Of a stretch of 64,000 nucleotides of DNA, positions 36,297-45,458 are shown piece by piece; position 1 is the stretch's first letter, and the number at the start of each line of letters is the position of its first letter. The position numbers and the translations under genes were made by a program. The notes under the pieces were generated by a model. The model searched no databases. It saw only the letters and a program-made list of their open reading frames with translations, and had not been told where the DNA came from. The DNA is taken from the NCBI GenBank assembly GCA_018816905.1, contig JAHIVB010000010.1, positions 62,001 to 126,000 of the forward strand, given 5' to 3'. This DNA comes from Bacillota bacterium (GTDB lineage: Bacteria; Bacillota_I; Bacilli_A; Izemoplasmatales; Hujiaoplasmataceae).

Positions 36297-37220
36297 ATGA
36301 CTTATGTTTTTTCAATTCAAAAAGAGCAGTTGGAACAATTCTTGGATTTTTATCAAGATTCGCTTCAAGAACCGAAGGCTCCCCATGTATTAGCTTTTAT
36401 ATCGGCCCCGGACTTGACGATTACCGTCTTTTCCTCGCTTAAAGTCAGTCTTCAAGGCAAGAATGCCTATGAAGATTATTTGATGTGGTCCGCAATCTTT
36501 GATTTTGAACCTGTGGAAAAAGAAATTACCGTTCAGGTTGCTTTGGAAAGAAAATTGATGTTTTTGAATGAATCGACGATAGGATCCGATGAAGTGGGAA
36601 CCGGTGATTTCTATGGTCCGGTTGTCGTTTGTGCCGCGTTCGTAGAACGCTCTCAAATCGATCAAATCCGTGCACTTGGCGTCGCTGATTCGAAAAAGCT
36701 CAATGATGAAGTCATTCAGAAAATCGCTCATGACTTAGAAAAGTACATTCAGTATCATGTCTTGGTTCTCCCAAATCCAAAATACAATGAATTAGTGAAT
36801 GAAGGATTCAATCTCAATAAAATCAAAGCTTATTTGCATAACCACGCCATACTTAAATTAAAACAAAGCCTGTCTTTAAAAGTTGATCGGGTCATCATCG
36901 ATGAATTCTGTTCTAAAAAACTATATTTTGAGTATTTGAAAGAAAGAGAATATTATTCGGATATCACTTTCCTTCAAAAAGCAGAAGATCAATCGATTAG
37001 CGTAGCTTGCGCCTCTATTCTTGCAAGAAACAGGTTTTTACAAGAGATGGAAAAGCTTTCTTCTACACTGGGAATATTGTTGCCAAAAGGTGCTTCTATT
37101 GCGGTCGATATGATAGGAAAACGAATTGCACTTGAAAAAGGATTTGAAATTTTCAAAGAAATAGCCAAAGTTCACTTTAAAAATTACGATAAGATTAAAG
37201 AATTGATGAATATAAAATAG
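36297..37220 (+). CDS. rnhC: Ribonuclease HIII
   Basis: Cleaves RNA of RNA-DNA hybrids. 307 aa. The N-terminal substrate-binding (DUF3378) domain covers about 1-80, then the RNase HII-like core begins STIGSDEVGTGDFYGPVVV with the catalytic Asp and Glu. Further acidic residues lie in ALGVADSKKL and RVIIDEFCS. AGGAG precedes the ATG by eight bases. A plus-strand single gene with its own terminator. Confidence 0.96.
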   Translation: MTYVFSIQKEQLEQFLDFYQDSLQEPKAPHVLAFISAPDLTITVFSSLKVSLQGKNAYEDYLMWSAIFDFEPVEKEITVQVALERKLMFLNESTIGSDEVGTGDFYGPVVVCAAFVERSQIDQIRALGVADSKKLNDEVIQKIAHDLEKYIQYHVLVLPNPKYNELVNEGFNLNKIKAYLHNHAILKLKQSLSLKVDRVIIDEFCSKKLYFEYLKEREYYSDITFLQKAEDQSISVACASILARNRFLQEMEKLSSTLGILLPKGASIAVDMIGKRIALEKGFEIFKEIAKVHFKNYDKIKELMNIK

Positions 37221-37247
37221 CCACGGTTAGCCGTGGCTAACTTTTTA
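37218..37247 (+). terminator. rnhC terminator
   Basis: TAGCCACGG / CCGTGGCTA stem starting at the stop codon, followed by ACTTTTT. Confidence 0.9.
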
Positions 37248-37281
37248 GAGCAAATCATTATATTTCCTCCCTCAATAAGCA

Positions 37282-37321
37282 TATAATATAAGTGTATCAA
37301 CAAACTTATTTATAGGAGGAA
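37282..37321 (+). promoter_or_regulatory. sod promoter -10, inverted repeat and ribosome site
   Basis: TATAAT at 37282-37287. A small inverted repeat, ATAAGT / ACTTAT (37288-37309), covers the start point. GGAGGAA (37315-37321) is eight bases before the ATG. No clear -35 and no PerR box are seen. Confidence 0.5.
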
Positions 37322-37328
37322 TTTATAT

Positions 37329-37931
37329 ATGAAATTCGCTTTTGAACCCTTAGGCTTTCCCTATGATGGACTTGAACCACACATTGACAAAGAAACCATG
37401 ATAATCCATCATACGAAACACCACCAAGGCTATGTGAACAATCTAAATGCCGCGCTTGAAAAGCATCCCGAGATTCAATATGATAATCTCGAATCAATGA
37501 TGCTTGACAACATCAAACTCCCTTTTGACATCAGGACGGCGGTTATTAACAATGGTGGAGGAGTATTCAACCACAACTTCTTTTTCTCGACTTTGAAACT
37601 CAATGAAAATGGTCGTCCCAGTGGCAAATTGCTTGAAGACATTGAAACGACTTTTGGTAGTTTTGAAGCTTTTAAGGATGCATTCTCAAATGCAGCCAAA
37701 ACGAGATTTGGCTCAGGTTGGGCATGGTTGATTCAAAATCACCAAGGTGGTCTCGAGGTCGTATCGACTCCGAACCAGGATCCCGTCCTACCCTTAGGCA
37801 AACCACTTCTTGGACTTGATGTTTGGGAACATGCCTATTACTTGAAATATCAAAACAGACGTCCTGAGTACATTGAAAATTTTTTCCATGTCATCGATTG
37901 GGACAAAGTGGCTACTCGTTATCAATCCTAA
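37329..37931 (+). CDS. sodA: Superoxide dismutase, Fe/Mn family
   Basis: Dismutates superoxide; 200 aa, cytoplasmic. The four metal ligands are visible: His in MIIHHTKHHQGYVNNL (first ligand), His in GGGVFNHNFFF, and Asp and His in LLGLDVWEHAYYLKYQNRRP. The family signature DVWEHAYY is intact. Fe or Mn preference cannot be settled from motifs alone. Single gene with its own promoter and a shared downstream terminator. Its presence shows at least transient exposure to oxygen. Confidence 0.96.
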   Translation: MKFAFEPLGFPYDGLEPHIDKETMIIHHTKHHQGYVNNLNAALEKHPEIQYDNLESMMLDNIKLPFDIRTAVINNGGGVFNHNFFFSTLKLNENGRPSGKLLEDIETTFGSFEAFKDAFSNAAKTRFGSGWAWLIQNHQGGLEVVSTPNQDPVLPLGKPLLGLDVWEHAYYLKYQNRRPEYIENFFHVIDWDKVATRYQS

Positions 37932-37934
37932 TAG

Positions 37935-37968
37935 AAAAGAACTGGTACTCGACCAGTTCTTTTTTTTA
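37935..37968. terminator. Terminator between sod and the convergent ABC operon
   Basis: AAAAGAACTGG / CCAGTTCTTTT stem with T-run on plus. The reverse strand also has a U-run and overlaps the stop codon of the 48-aa gene, so it can work in both directions. Confidence 0.88.
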
Positions 37969-38112
37969 TTCGTCTTCTTCTTTGTATTTCGGTTTCTTTT
38001 CACTTTTTTCCTTCATTTTTTTGAAGAACCAAAGTTTGAGCCAACCAATGAAACCAACGCCGAGAATAATCAATAACCACCAATACCATTCTAAACCAAA
38101 TATTGCTAACAT
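37966..38112 (-). CDS. Small membrane protein, 48 aa, in the ABC exporter operon
   Basis: ATG at 38112 with an excellent AAAGGAGG seven bases upstream; stop TAA at 37966-37968. The protein starts MLAIFGLEWYWWLLIILGVG. It has one membrane helix (about 10-24, Trp-rich on the outer side) and a charged Lys/Glu tail ending KYKEEDE, so an N-out/C-in topology is expected. It follows the last permease by 13 nt and is the final gene of the TetR-ABC operon. I recognise no family. It may be a small accessory subunit of the transporter (inference). Confidence 0.8.
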   Translation of the reverse strand: MLAIFGLEWYWWLLIILGVGFIGWLKLWFFKKMKEKSEKKPKYKEEDE

Positions 38113-38125
38113 TGTAAATCCTCCT

Positions 38126-38953
38126 TTATTTTAAATTTGACTTTTTGATAAAGAAACGTAGACATACATAACCAATCAGTATGGTATACACCGCACCTAT
38201 AACCATGTACCAGTAAAAATTGAGATTGGACGAATTCGTTATCCCCATGACGGTATTGACTTCATTCATCAATTCGTTCAGAAGAGCCTTCATTGCCCAA
38301 AAGTTCGGAACGATTCCAAGGATGTATTGTTTTGCATCTTTAAACATATTAAGTAATGCAAGCAAAGGAATCAAAATGATGATTCCGCTTGATTTCATAA
38401 ATGCAAAGCCTTCGACTTTGTTCTTTGCGACGGCTCCAATCACCAATGCAATCATCGGAACAACCAAGCTGGCTACAAATGAGAAAGCAAGCATTTCTCC
38501 GATGTTGATGGTATCAAGTAATTTAATCGTCGTCGTACCAATCGTAATGACATACTTGTTAACCGCAACCAATTTGAGTCCTCCAACCATGAACAAGTTC
38601 GCTAAAAATGCAATGACGGTTGTATAAATCACCTTGAAGGTTGCATATCCAGATACGGTAACCGGAGTGACGGCGATGTTGATTAAGGTGTTTTCGTCTT
38701 TGTTTTCAAGCAAACTGAATCCAAGCATCGCTCCCATGACGAAACCACCCATCGATAAAGTAATCACAAACCCTATCAGAAGTGTATTCATAGAGGCCGT
38801 GGATGATGAATCGGTGGTTCTTTCCAAAATGGCAGGGATGATAAATCCCGTGATGAAAACAATCAGAAATGGATATAGAATCATGATGACGCTCATCGAA
38901 TCCTTCATGATCGTTTTCATTTCATATTTTAATAAACTAGTATATTTTTTCAT
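38126..38953 (-). CDS. ABC-2 type transporter permease (second)
   Basis: 275 aa. One N-terminal helix (about 20-42), a loop of about 40 residues, then five more membrane segments (about 60-85, 105-125, 148-175, 185-205, 250-268): the six-helix ABC-2 permease layout. The start is ATG 38953 (MKKYTSLLKYEMKTI), whose GAGGGG ribosome site overlaps the end of the previous gene. It probably pairs with the neighbouring permease to form a heterodimeric exporter driven by the ATPase upstream. The substrate is unknown; the TetR regulator suggests a drug, peptide or lipid-like compound. Confidence 0.85.
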   Translation of the reverse strand: MKKYTSLLKYEMKTIMKDSMSVIMILYPFLIVFITGFIIPAILERTTDSSSTASMNTLLIGFVITLSMGGFVMGAMLGFSLLENKDENTLINIAVTPVTVSGYATFKVIYTTVIAFLANLFMVGGLKLVAVNKYVITIGTTTIKLLDTINIGEMLAFSFVASLVVPMIALVIGAVAKNKVEGFAFMKSSGIIILIPLLALLNMFKDAKQYILGIVPNFWAMKALLNELMNEVNTVMGITNSSNLNFYWYMVIGAVYTILIGYVCLRFFIKKSNLK

Positions 38954-38957
38954 AATA

Positions 38958-39674
38958 TTACCCCTCAATAGCGACTTTCACAAATTGTTTGTATACAAGA
39001 AGCGGATAGAGTAATCCTGGTATCAATGCCAAGTAAGAAACAGAGAATATTACCTTCCAAGTTTCCACTGTTTTGACGGTTGATTGAAACAACACCTGAC
39101 CTGCATAGCTTGGAGAAAGCAATGTCAAGAACTCATATTCATCAGGAACCACATTGACCGCCACCAATAATACTGGCAACATGAACAAAAGCACCATCCC
39201 CATGTATTTCACAAGCATTGCCATGAAATCCCTTGAGTGAAGAATCAAAAGAAAACCGATGGCCGTATGAGTCAATATCACTAAAAATGTATAGAAAATA
39301 ATTGGTAATATCGATATCATCGGTCCATGGAAAATCAGAATGGAGCCAGCAACGATAATCAATGAAAGAAAGCCCATGAACATCGCTGAACAAATTTTGG
39401 CAATCAATACTTTATATAGTTGCACAGGAGTTACGAGCAATGCATGGAGCGTGCCTTCTTGTTGTTCCAGAAAGAACGAGGATCCTAGCAAGATGACACT
39501 CATCAATCCGGCATCCATCAAAATGAGACTGGGGCCAAGTGCAAGTGCTGTTGCTTCATCGGATAAAGCAATGATAATGACCCAAATAGCTGAAACCAAA
39601 ACTGCGAAAAAAATGATTTTATACCGAACCAAACGAAGAATTTCACCTTTGATCAAATGAAGCATTTTATTCAT
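38958..39674 (-). CDS. ABC-2 type transporter permease (first)
   Basis: 238 aa with six predicted membrane helices (about 18-36, 48-65, 95-120, 125-145, 155-178, 208-225). EQQEGTLHALLVTPVQLYK after helix 2 is the conserved ABC-2 coupling segment seen in NatB/YhaP-like permeases. The start codon overlaps the ATPase stop. It has low sequence similarity to its neighbour but the same topology, consistent with a heterodimer. Confidence 0.87.
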   Translation of the reverse strand: MNKMLHLIKGEILRLVRYKIIFFAVLVSAIWVIIIALSDEATALALGPSLILMDAGLMSVILLGSSFFLEQQEGTLHALLVTPVQLYKVLIAKICSAMFMGFLSLIIVAGSILIFHGPMISILPIIFYTFLVILTHTAIGFLLILHSRDFMAMLVKYMGMVLLFMLPVLLVAVNVVPDEYEFLTLLSPSYAGQVLFQSTVKTVETWKVIFSVSYLALIPGLLYPLLVYKQFVKVAIEG

Positions 39675-40530
39675 TGTCTACGTCACCCGTCACTTTGATA
39701 AAGATGTCTTCAAGCGTCGTTTCGCCGCTATGGATGGTTTCGATTTCATTCTTTTTCAGCGCATTCAAGAAAGCTTCGTTTGTACCGATTTTATCAAGAG
39801 GATAGGTTTCTGATTTCAAACCGTCTGGATTGTAATACTCGATTTTAAGTTCTTTTTTTCCGTATTTCATCTTTAAATCTCGTACGGTCGACGTCTCGGT
39901 AATCCGGCCTTTGTGCATAAATACGACATAATCACAAAGTTGCTCGACATCTCCCATGAGATGAGTCGTAACGAAAATTGTTTTTCCTTGTTTTTTGAAT
40001 TCCAAAATCATGTCTTTAATGATTTTTGCATTTTTTGGATCAAGACCAGCCGTTGGTTCGTCAAGGAAAATCATTTTCGGATCGTTTAAAAGAGCTCTGA
40101 CGAAATTGAGTCTGACCTTCATTCCTTTAGAAAATTCTCCAACCAGTTGATTTCTTGCCTCATAGAGCCCGACTCTTGTCAAAAGTTCGATATAATCAAT
40201 GTTCGTTTTGTAAAGTCCGGCAAAATATTTCAAATTTTCAAGTGCTGTTAGTTTGTTGAAATGAACGGGCATTTCAAATCCGACACCAACTTCTTCATAA
40301 AACTCCTTATGGTAATTCTTTAAATCTTTTCCATAATAGGATATTTCTCCGGAGTAATCTTCAAGAAGCTTGGAAAGTATTTTTTGTGTTGTCGACTTTC
40401 CTGCCCCACTAGGCCCAAGGAGTCCGAAGATTTTCCCCTCTTCTACTTGGAAAGAAATCCCTTGAATCGTATCATCGTTGTTTTTGGGATACTTAAATCT
40501 TAGTTCTTTGACTACAAATGCGTTTGACAT
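39667..40530 (-). CDS. ABC transporter ATP-binding protein
   Basis: 287 aa. Walker A is GLLGPSGAGKSTTQKIL, signature is GEFSKGMKVRLNFVRAL, Walker B is MIFLDEPTAGLDP, and the switch His is in IFVTTHLMGDVEQL. The SKGM form of the signature is usual in ABC-2 exporters of the NatA/CcmA-like group. About 70 residues follow the core, a small C-terminal regulatory part. Its ATG abuts the tetR stop. It powers the two permeases downstream. Confidence 0.94.
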   Translation of the reverse strand: MSNAFVVKELRFKYPKNNDDTIQGISFQVEEGKIFGLLGPSGAGKSTTQKILSKLLEDYSGEISYYGKDLKNYHKEFYEEVGVGFEMPVHFNKLTALENLKYFAGLYKTNIDYIELLTRVGLYEARNQLVGEFSKGMKVRLNFVRALLNDPKMIFLDEPTAGLDPKNAKIIKDMILEFKKQGKTIFVTTHLMGDVEQLCDYVVFMHKGRITETSTVRDLKMKYGKKELKIEYYNPDGLKSETYPLDKIGTNEAFLNALKKNEIETIHSGETTLEDIFIKVTGDVDNE

Positions 40531-41129
40531 TATTTTTTCTCCATTCCTTTTAGTATCGTATTTAAAAATTTCAAGCCCAAATCTTTAAAAGATTCCATAT
40601 CATCCAACGTCATTTTTTGTGACAAATACTTTTCTTGAAGTCCAATCATCCCAATTTCAAGATTTGTCAAGACATCTTCTTTTGTATATTCATCCCTGAT
40701 ATTTTCCATTGAGATATCTGAGAAGAAAGACCTTGTGGATAAAACAGTGAGTTCTCTAATATGTTCCTGAAGATATAATTGTACTTCCTTTGGAGGTGAA
40801 TTGAATCCTTCCATCATCACCAAAGTATCCTGTGGATGAGAAGTCGCGTATTTCAATTTCCAGGCAACGACGGCCATCATTTTTTCTATCATATCATGTG
40901 AGTCGGTAATTTTAGTCAATTCCATTTCAGAAAGCATTCTGCCAAGAGAGCGCTTGAATACTTCCGTGAATAGATTGTCTTTGGATTGAAAAATTTTGAA
41001 AATCAAACCTTTTGACACTTTTGCTTCCTGATAAATTCGATTGGTTGACGCCTTGGTATAGCCGTGTGTACCAAACTCAACCAAAGCCGCATCGAGTATT
41101 TTATCTCTTGCAGAATATTCTTTTTCCAA
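40530..41129 (-). CDS. TetR/AcrR family transcriptional regulator
   Basis: About 199 aa. The N-terminal HTH covers ILDAALVEFGTHGYTKAS through VSKGLIFKIFQSKDNLF, the TetR fingerprint. The C-terminal ligand domain is not recognisable further. I choose the TTG at 41129 (MEKEYSARDK), six bases after GGAGGG; an ATG at 41135 and GTG at 41153 are in frame but badly spaced. It leads the ABC exporter operon and most likely represses it through the palindrome at 41146-41161, just downstream of the -10. Confidence 0.9.
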   Translation of the reverse strand: MEKEYSARDKILDAALVEFGTHGYTKASTNRIYQEAKVSKGLIFKIFQSKDNLFTEVFKRSLGRMLSEMELTKITDSHDMIEKMMAVVAWKLKYATSHPQDTLVMMEGFNSPPKEVQLYLQEHIRELTVLSTRSFFSDISMENIRDEYTKEDVLTNLEIGMIGLQEKYLSQKMTLDDMESFKDLGLKFLNTILKGMEKK

Positions 41130-41145
41130 AAGCATCCCTCCGAAC

Positions 41146-41194
41146 GTGACCACATGGTCACTTCTATTTTATTCCTTTCAATAACGATTGTCAA
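41146..41194 (-). promoter_or_regulatory. Promoter and TetR-type operator of the ABC exporter operon
   Basis: TTGACA (41189-41194), 17-nt spacer, TAAAAT (41166-41171), then at 41146-41161 the palindrome GTGACCA-TG-TGGTCAC with perfect 7-bp arms. Its placement at the start of transcription fits autorepression by the first gene. Confidence 0.85.
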
Positions 41195-41199
41195 CACCA

Positions 41200-41233
41200 A
41201 AAAAAGAAAAAAACCGATAAATTTATCGGTTTC
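41200..41233 (-). terminator. Terminator of the ten-gene operon ending in rluD
   Basis: AAACCGATAAATTTATCGGTTT hairpin core (ACCGATAA / TTATCGGT) overlapping the rluD stop, followed by a long U-run on the minus strand. Confidence 0.92.
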
Positions 41234-42143
41234 TCAATTCTTCTATTTTTTGGATGAAATAATCTGGTAGTAACGAATCAAACTCCATCCACTTTTTCGT
41301 TCTTGGATGAGTAAATCCTAGTGATTTTGCATGAAGATACTGACCTGTAGAAGCGACGTGTCTTGTTTTTCCGTACACGGGATCTCCAAGCAAGGGGAAG
41401 TTGATATAAGCCATGTGAACCCTGATTTGGTGTGTTCTTCCGGTTTCTAGTCGACAAGCCACCAAAGTCGCTTTTTCAAATCGTTCCAACACTTCAAAAT
41501 GTGTTTTTGCTTCTTTTCCGTCCTCGACTACAGTCATTTTTTTGCGATCGGTGCGACTTCTACCAATGGGCGCGTTAATCGACCCCATCTGATTCAAAAT
41601 CACGCCATCGACAATGGCAACGTATTCCCTTTTGGTTGTTTTATCTTTCAGTTCTTCAGAAAGAGCTCGATGAGAAAAATCATTTTTTGCCACCATCAAG
41701 AGCCCTGAAGTATCCTTGTCAATACGATGTACGATTCCTGGTCGCTCTTCTTCACTACCTGATGATAAATGGTCGATATGATAGAGAAGTGCATTCACGA
41801 GCGTTCCAGTGTAGTGACCTGGCGCTGGATGTACTACCATTCCGGAAGGTTTATTGACTACTAGCAAGTCATCGTCTTCATAAACAATCTCGAGCGGAAT
41901 GTTTTCAGGCAAGGCATCCTGCAACGTAATCGGAAGTTCTTCGATTTGGATAAGGTCTCCAACCTTGACTTGATAATTCGGTTTTACTTTTTGATGATTA
42001 CAGACGATGTATTCTTCTGAAATCATTTTTTGAACTAGTGTTCTTGAGAATTCTTCAAACCCAGCGGAAACAAATTTGTCGATTCTGGTGAGTTCATCAA
42101 AACTAGACACTGTCCATTCATATTGAAAATCGTTAGGCCGCAT
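41223..42143 (-). CDS. rluD: RluD-family 23S rRNA pseudouridine synthase
   Basis: 306 aa. The N-terminal S4-like RNA-binding domain (about 15-80, with SRTLVQKMISEEYIVCNHQK) is followed by the synthase core, catalytic Asp in IVHRIDKDTSGLLMVAKN. Later blocks are RTHQIRVHMAYINFPLLGDP and HAKSLGFTHP. The start overlaps the lspA stop; lspA-rluD adjacency is common in Firmicutes. The exact rRNA position modified (RluD or RluC type) cannot be assigned. Confidence 0.93.
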   Translation of the reverse strand: MRPNDFQYEWTVSSFDELTRIDKFVSAGFEEFSRTLVQKMISEEYIVCNHQKVKPNYQVKVGDLIQIEELPITLQDALPENIPLEIVYEDDDLLVVNKPSGMVVHPAPGHYTGTLVNALLYHIDHLSSGSEEERPGIVHRIDKDTSGLLMVAKNDFSHRALSEELKDKTTKREYVAIVDGVILNQMGSINAPIGRSRTDRKKMTVVEDGKEAKTHFEVLERFEKATLVACRLETGRTHQIRVHMAYINFPLLGDPVYGKTRHVASTGQYLHAKSLGFTHPRTKKWMEFDSLLPDYFIQKIEELRNR

Positions 42144-42627
42144 TTTTTTTCACCCGTTTCGGTTCTAGAATGAATTGATCGAAGATGAAAAGTGCAATTC
42201 CGACGTTAAGACACATGTCCGCAAAGTTGAACACGTAGACCCAGATTCCTCTGAAATCGATGAAATCAACAACGCTATGATCCAATTGAAACAAGCGATC
42301 AATTCCATTTCCTAACGCACCAGCAATCAACATCGATAAGCTGAGGGTATACCAAAATCTTTTTTTATCAGAAAAATCATTGGTGAAAAGCATATACCCA
42401 AAGATGCCGGTGGCCAAGACTGCAAATCCAACACCGATTAAATAACTAAACCCTATATCGCTTCCAAGCCCAAACACGGCGCCTGAATTCCTGACATAAG
42501 TAAAGTGAAAGAAATCTTGAATGATTGGAAAAGTATCTCCAACATAATCAAAAGATTGAACGACGATGAGTTTTGTCACTTGGTCCACCGCCAAAAGCAA
42601 TAATGTAATCAAAATCCATTTTTTCAT
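42133..42627 (-). CDS. lspA: Lipoprotein signal peptidase
   Basis: 164 aa, four membrane helices. Aspartyl protease that cleaves prolipoproteins after lipid attachment. Family signatures are FFHFTYVRNSGAVFGLG, the catalytic Asp in ALGNGIDRLFQLDHSVVDF, and the second Asp in FNFADMCLNVG. It would process the lipoprotein encoded at 57549-58808, which has a lipobox. Part of the long operon. Confidence 0.96.
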   Translation of the reverse strand: MKKWILITLLLLAVDQVTKLIVVQSFDYVGDTFPIIQDFFHFTYVRNSGAVFGLGSDIGFSYLIGVGFAVLATGIFGYMLFTNDFSDKKRFWYTLSLSMLIAGALGNGIDRLFQLDHSVVDFIDFRGIWVYVFNFADMCLNVGIALFIFDQFILEPKRVKKNAA

Positions 42628-42643
42628 AAGTAGAATAGCTCCT

Positions 42644-43018
42644 TTATACCATTAAGATAGGAATCCACCATAAGAGAAAACAAAGTCCAATGATTACAAT
42701 GATGGAATTAATAACGATTTGATGTATGAACAATAATGATTTTACAGTTGAATCATTCACGAGTTCTGGTTTTTTCAAGAACAAAGCCTTTTTTTCCAGA
42801 TGACTTGCGACTGCAGAAAAAGCCAATCCAATGAAAATCGCAAGAACGGTCAAAGTATAAATCATGTAAATGTAAACGACCATGACTTCAGCCAAAAGAA
42901 TTATCAGAGGCATAAAGATTAAAAAAGAAAATAGTAACCCGCCAAACATAGCGGAAAGTCTTTCTTTCAGCGTAAATAGTTGATGAAATGATTTGAGGAT
43001 TTCAAGATATTTTTTCAT
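42644..43018 (-). CDS. Small multi-pass membrane protein, unknown
   Basis: 124 aa with three predicted membrane helices (about 27-52, 54-78, 100-122), starting MKKYLEILKSFHQLFTLKER. The start at 43018 has GGGGG six bases upstream, overlapping the end of the previous gene. No family recognised. Its place between the SepM-like protease and lspA suggests an envelope role, but nothing in the sequence proves it. Confidence 0.7.
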   Translation of the reverse strand: MKKYLEILKSFHQLFTLKERLSAMFGGLLFSFLIFMPLIILLAEVMVVYIYMIYTLTVLAIFIGLAFSAVASHLEKKALFLKKPELVNDSTVKSLLFIHQIVINSIIVIIGLCFLLWWIPILMV

Positions 43019-43019
43019 C

Positions 43020-44075
43020 TTAGTCCCCCAAACCATTCAGATGATTGATGGCATCGTCAAAACTGGAAACAGGAACCAGCCATCCGGTAGGATCGATTCC
43101 CAGTTCCTCACAACTTCTTAATGCTTCCATATAGTTGTCATAGTAATAATTTTCATCTAGGAATGGAATGAAAAATACGTCTACATGGTTTAAATAAGCC
43201 GTCGCAATCTTTTGTTTTACTCCGCCGATGTATCCGACCGAGCCATCATAGTTGATGGTGCCGGTTCCAGCAATTTTAAGTCCGTGGGTAATGTCTTCGT
43301 CTGAAAGCATGTTGTAAATCGATAATGTCTGTAACAACCCACCAGAAGGTCCGCCAATATTAGAGTCGCCTTCATGATAAATCGGATATGTGAGGGAAGA
43401 ATCAACGAGATAGTAAGTTTTCAATGTGATTCCAAAAAGGCCTGTTTCAGGACTTTTTGTAAGTTCTACATCGTATTCCTCTCCATCTTCATTTTTGAAT
43501 GTGAAAGTGTAGGTATCCGATAAAGAGGAATTCAAGGAGATGCCTTCCAGTGTGGTGACGATGACATCGGAATCACCTATCATTTGAATGAATATATCCC
43601 CAAATTCAATTTCATCATAATGTGAGAGATAGGTCGCTTTTCCGTAGACCATGACGGATTGATTGTATTCAATGTGAATTTCTGAGTTTGTAAGGGATGC
43701 TTTATTGTAAGCCACAATGATTGCCGCATCCACCGAGGTGGCTTTATCAAGATAACTGATTTGGTTGATTTCTTCATTGGTATAGTCCAGGTTGGATCCT
43801 GCGAGGATTCCAATCGTTGAAAACTTACTGAACGTCCCTAGAATGAATTCTAGATAAGTGGGACGATTGATTGCCATAATGTAGGTCGACGATATGGAAC
43901 CTTCCGTGACTTTATCTTGATTGTAATCAATCGTAATCAAGTCTTCTACTTCCGTCAACCCACCTGGTGTATTTAGATAAAATCCAATTGGCATGAAAGC
44001 TAAGAACAAAAAGATGAAGTATGGAATGATTAATACGACAATTCTTTTCCAGTAATGTTCAATCAGTTCATTCAT
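43020..44075 (-). CDS. SepM/YlbL-like membrane-anchored Lon-type protease
   Basis: 351 aa. One N-terminal membrane helix (about 10-30), a PDZ-like region (about 150-215) and a C-terminal Lon-type serine protease domain with Ser in [14 protein letters not shown] and Lys in [14 protein letters not shown]. The architecture is helix-PDZ-S16, as in SepM, which trims a competence peptide in streptococci, and YlbL of Bacillus. The protease domain faces outside. The substrate here is unknown. The ATG overlaps the stop of the deaminase gene. Confidence 0.9.
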   Translation of the reverse strand: MNELIEHYWKRIVVLIIPYFIFLFLAFMPIGFYLNTPGGLTEVEDLITIDYNQDKVTEGSISSTYIMAINRPTYLEFILGTFSKFSTIGILAGSNLDYTNEEINQISYLDKATSVDAAIIVAYNKASLTNSEIHIEYNQSVMVYGKATYLSHYDEIEFGDIFIQMIGDSDVIVTTLEGISLNSSLSDTYTFTFKNEDGEEYDVELTKSPETGLFGITLKTYYLVDSSLTYPIYHEGDSNIGGPSGGLLQTLSIYNMLSDEDITHGLKIAGTGTINYDGSVGYIGGVKQKIATAYLNHVDVFFIPFLDENYYYDNYMEALRSCEELGIDPTGWLVPVSSFDDAINHLNGLGD

Positions 44076-44544
44076 CTTTGATCACCTTTAAACGATAATC
44101 TTCTAATTTTCGATACTTGATTTTAGCAGAATTGAATAAACGTTTTGAGGCTTGGTCTATTTCAGTGCCTTCATACTTATCAGACAGGTAAATCACTTCC
44201 TTGATTCCTGATTGAATGATTAATTTGGCACATTCGTTGCATGGAAACAAAGTAACATACATTTTCGACCCTTCAAGGTCGACATTGGAATTGAGAATCG
44301 CATTGGGTTCAGCATGGACGACATAAGGATATTTCGTATCCAAGAATTTTCCTTCTCTTTCCCATGGAAAATCATCATCGTCGCATCCAATTGGAAAACC
44401 ATTGTATCCAATTCCTACGATTCTGTTTTTTGGGTTGACGATACACGCTCCCACTTGAGAGGAATCGTCTTTACTTCTCATGCTCGATAAATCGGCAACA
44501 CCCATAAAGTATTCGTCCCAGGATAGATAATCATTCCGTTTCAT
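44068..44544 (-). CDS. dCMP deaminase (ComEB type)
   Basis: 158 aa zinc enzyme converting dCMP to dUMP for thymidylate synthesis. The zinc and proton-shuttle motifs are [12 protein letters not shown] (HAE) and [13 protein letters not shown] (PCxxC). The long loop with [15 protein letters not shown] before the HAE motif is typical of dCMP deaminases rather than tRNA or cytidine deaminases. It overlaps both neighbours, psuG upstream and the protease downstream. Confidence 0.92.
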   Translation of the reverse strand: MKRNDYLSWDEYFMGVADLSSMRSKDDSSQVGACIVNPKNRIVGIGYNGFPIGCDDDDFPWEREGKFLDTKYPYVVHAEPNAILNSNVDLEGSKMYVTLFPCNECAKLIIQSGIKEVIYLSDKYEGTEIDQASKRLFNSAKIKYRKLEDYRLKVIKDE

Positions 44545-45457
44545 ATGGAAAATTCTCCTTGAAGTAGATTTTTGCTATATTAGCCGCGACATAAGCGTTA
44601 TTGAAGACGAGTTCCATATTTGCGACCAAGGAAGCGCCTTCGGTAATTTCGGTTATTCTTTTCAAAAGATAAGGGGTAATCTCTTTTCCTTTGATGGAAT
44701 AAGCATCACATTCGATTAAAGCCTGTTCAATCGCCGCGTCTATGGCTTGTTTGTCATAACTAAATTCTTTGGGAATCGGATTGGCAATCAAGACACCTCC
44801 AGGAAGTGGTAAATCCCATTTTGCTTTTAAAAAAGATGCGACTTCTTCAAAAGAAGATAAACTGATGGGTACGTCGAAATCAGAGTCTCTTGTGTAAAAC
44901 GCTGGCATTTCAGTGACGCCAAAGCCGATGACTGGAACGCCAAGGGTTTCAAGGTACTCTAGTGTTTTTCCTATGTCTAGAATCGATTTCACGCCAGCGG
45001 ATACGACACATACGCTGGTTGTTTTGAGTTCTTCCAAATCTGCGGAGATATCCATCGTCGTTTCACCGTGACGATGCACCCCACCAATTCCTCCGGTCGC
45101 AAAAAACCGAATACCTGCAAGCTGTGAAGCAATCATCGTCGCTGCGACGGTCAATGCACCGTTTTTCTTTTTGCTTAAAGCCAATGGAAGATCTCTTCTT
45201 GATACTTTCATAACGGTTGCGTCCGGCTTGGCTATCGCTTCGATTTCCGATTTGGACAGTCCTACTTTGATGATGCCGTCGATGATGGCAATTGTTGCTG
45301 GAATCGCTCCGTTTTCTCGAATGATTTCTTCGCATCTCAATGCGGTTTCAATATTTTTCGGATAAGGCATTCCATGAGAAATAATGGTCGATTCCAAGGC
45401 GACGACAGGTTGATTGGATTCAATTGCTTTTCTGACTTCATCTGAGATCATTAACAT
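44531..45457 (-). CDS. psuG: Pseudouridine-5'-phosphate glycosidase
   Basis: Splits pseudouridine 5'-phosphate into uracil and ribose 5-phosphate. 308 aa. Family blocks are [57 protein letters not shown] and [12 protein letters not shown]. The start is ATG 45457 with AGGTGA upstream, overlapping the end of msrA. The partner kinase psuK is not adjacent in this window, so phosphorylation must come from elsewhere. It indicates scavenging of modified RNA nucleosides. Confidence 0.95.
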   Translation of the reverse strand: MLMISDEVRKAIESNQPVVALESTIISHGMPYPKNIETALRCEEIIRENGAIPATIAIIDGIIKVGLSKSEIEAIAKPDATVMKVSRRDLPLALSKKKNGALTVAATMIASQLAGIRFFATGGIGGVHRHGETTMDISADLEELKTTSVCVVSAGVKSILDIGKTLEYLETLGVPVIGFGVTEMPAFYTRDSDFDVPISLSSFEEVASFLKAKWDLPLPGGVLIANPIPKEFSYDKQAIDAAIEQALIECDAYSIKGKEITPYLLKRITEITEGASLVANMELVFNNAYVAANIAKIYFKENFPYETE

Positions 45458-45458
45458 C

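Noticed and set aside
37264-37321. TTCCTCC / GGAGGAA pair that could sequester the sod ribosome site
   Set aside because: TTCCTCC lies upstream of the predicted transcription start, so it would not be in the mRNA; the CCTCC may simply be chance.
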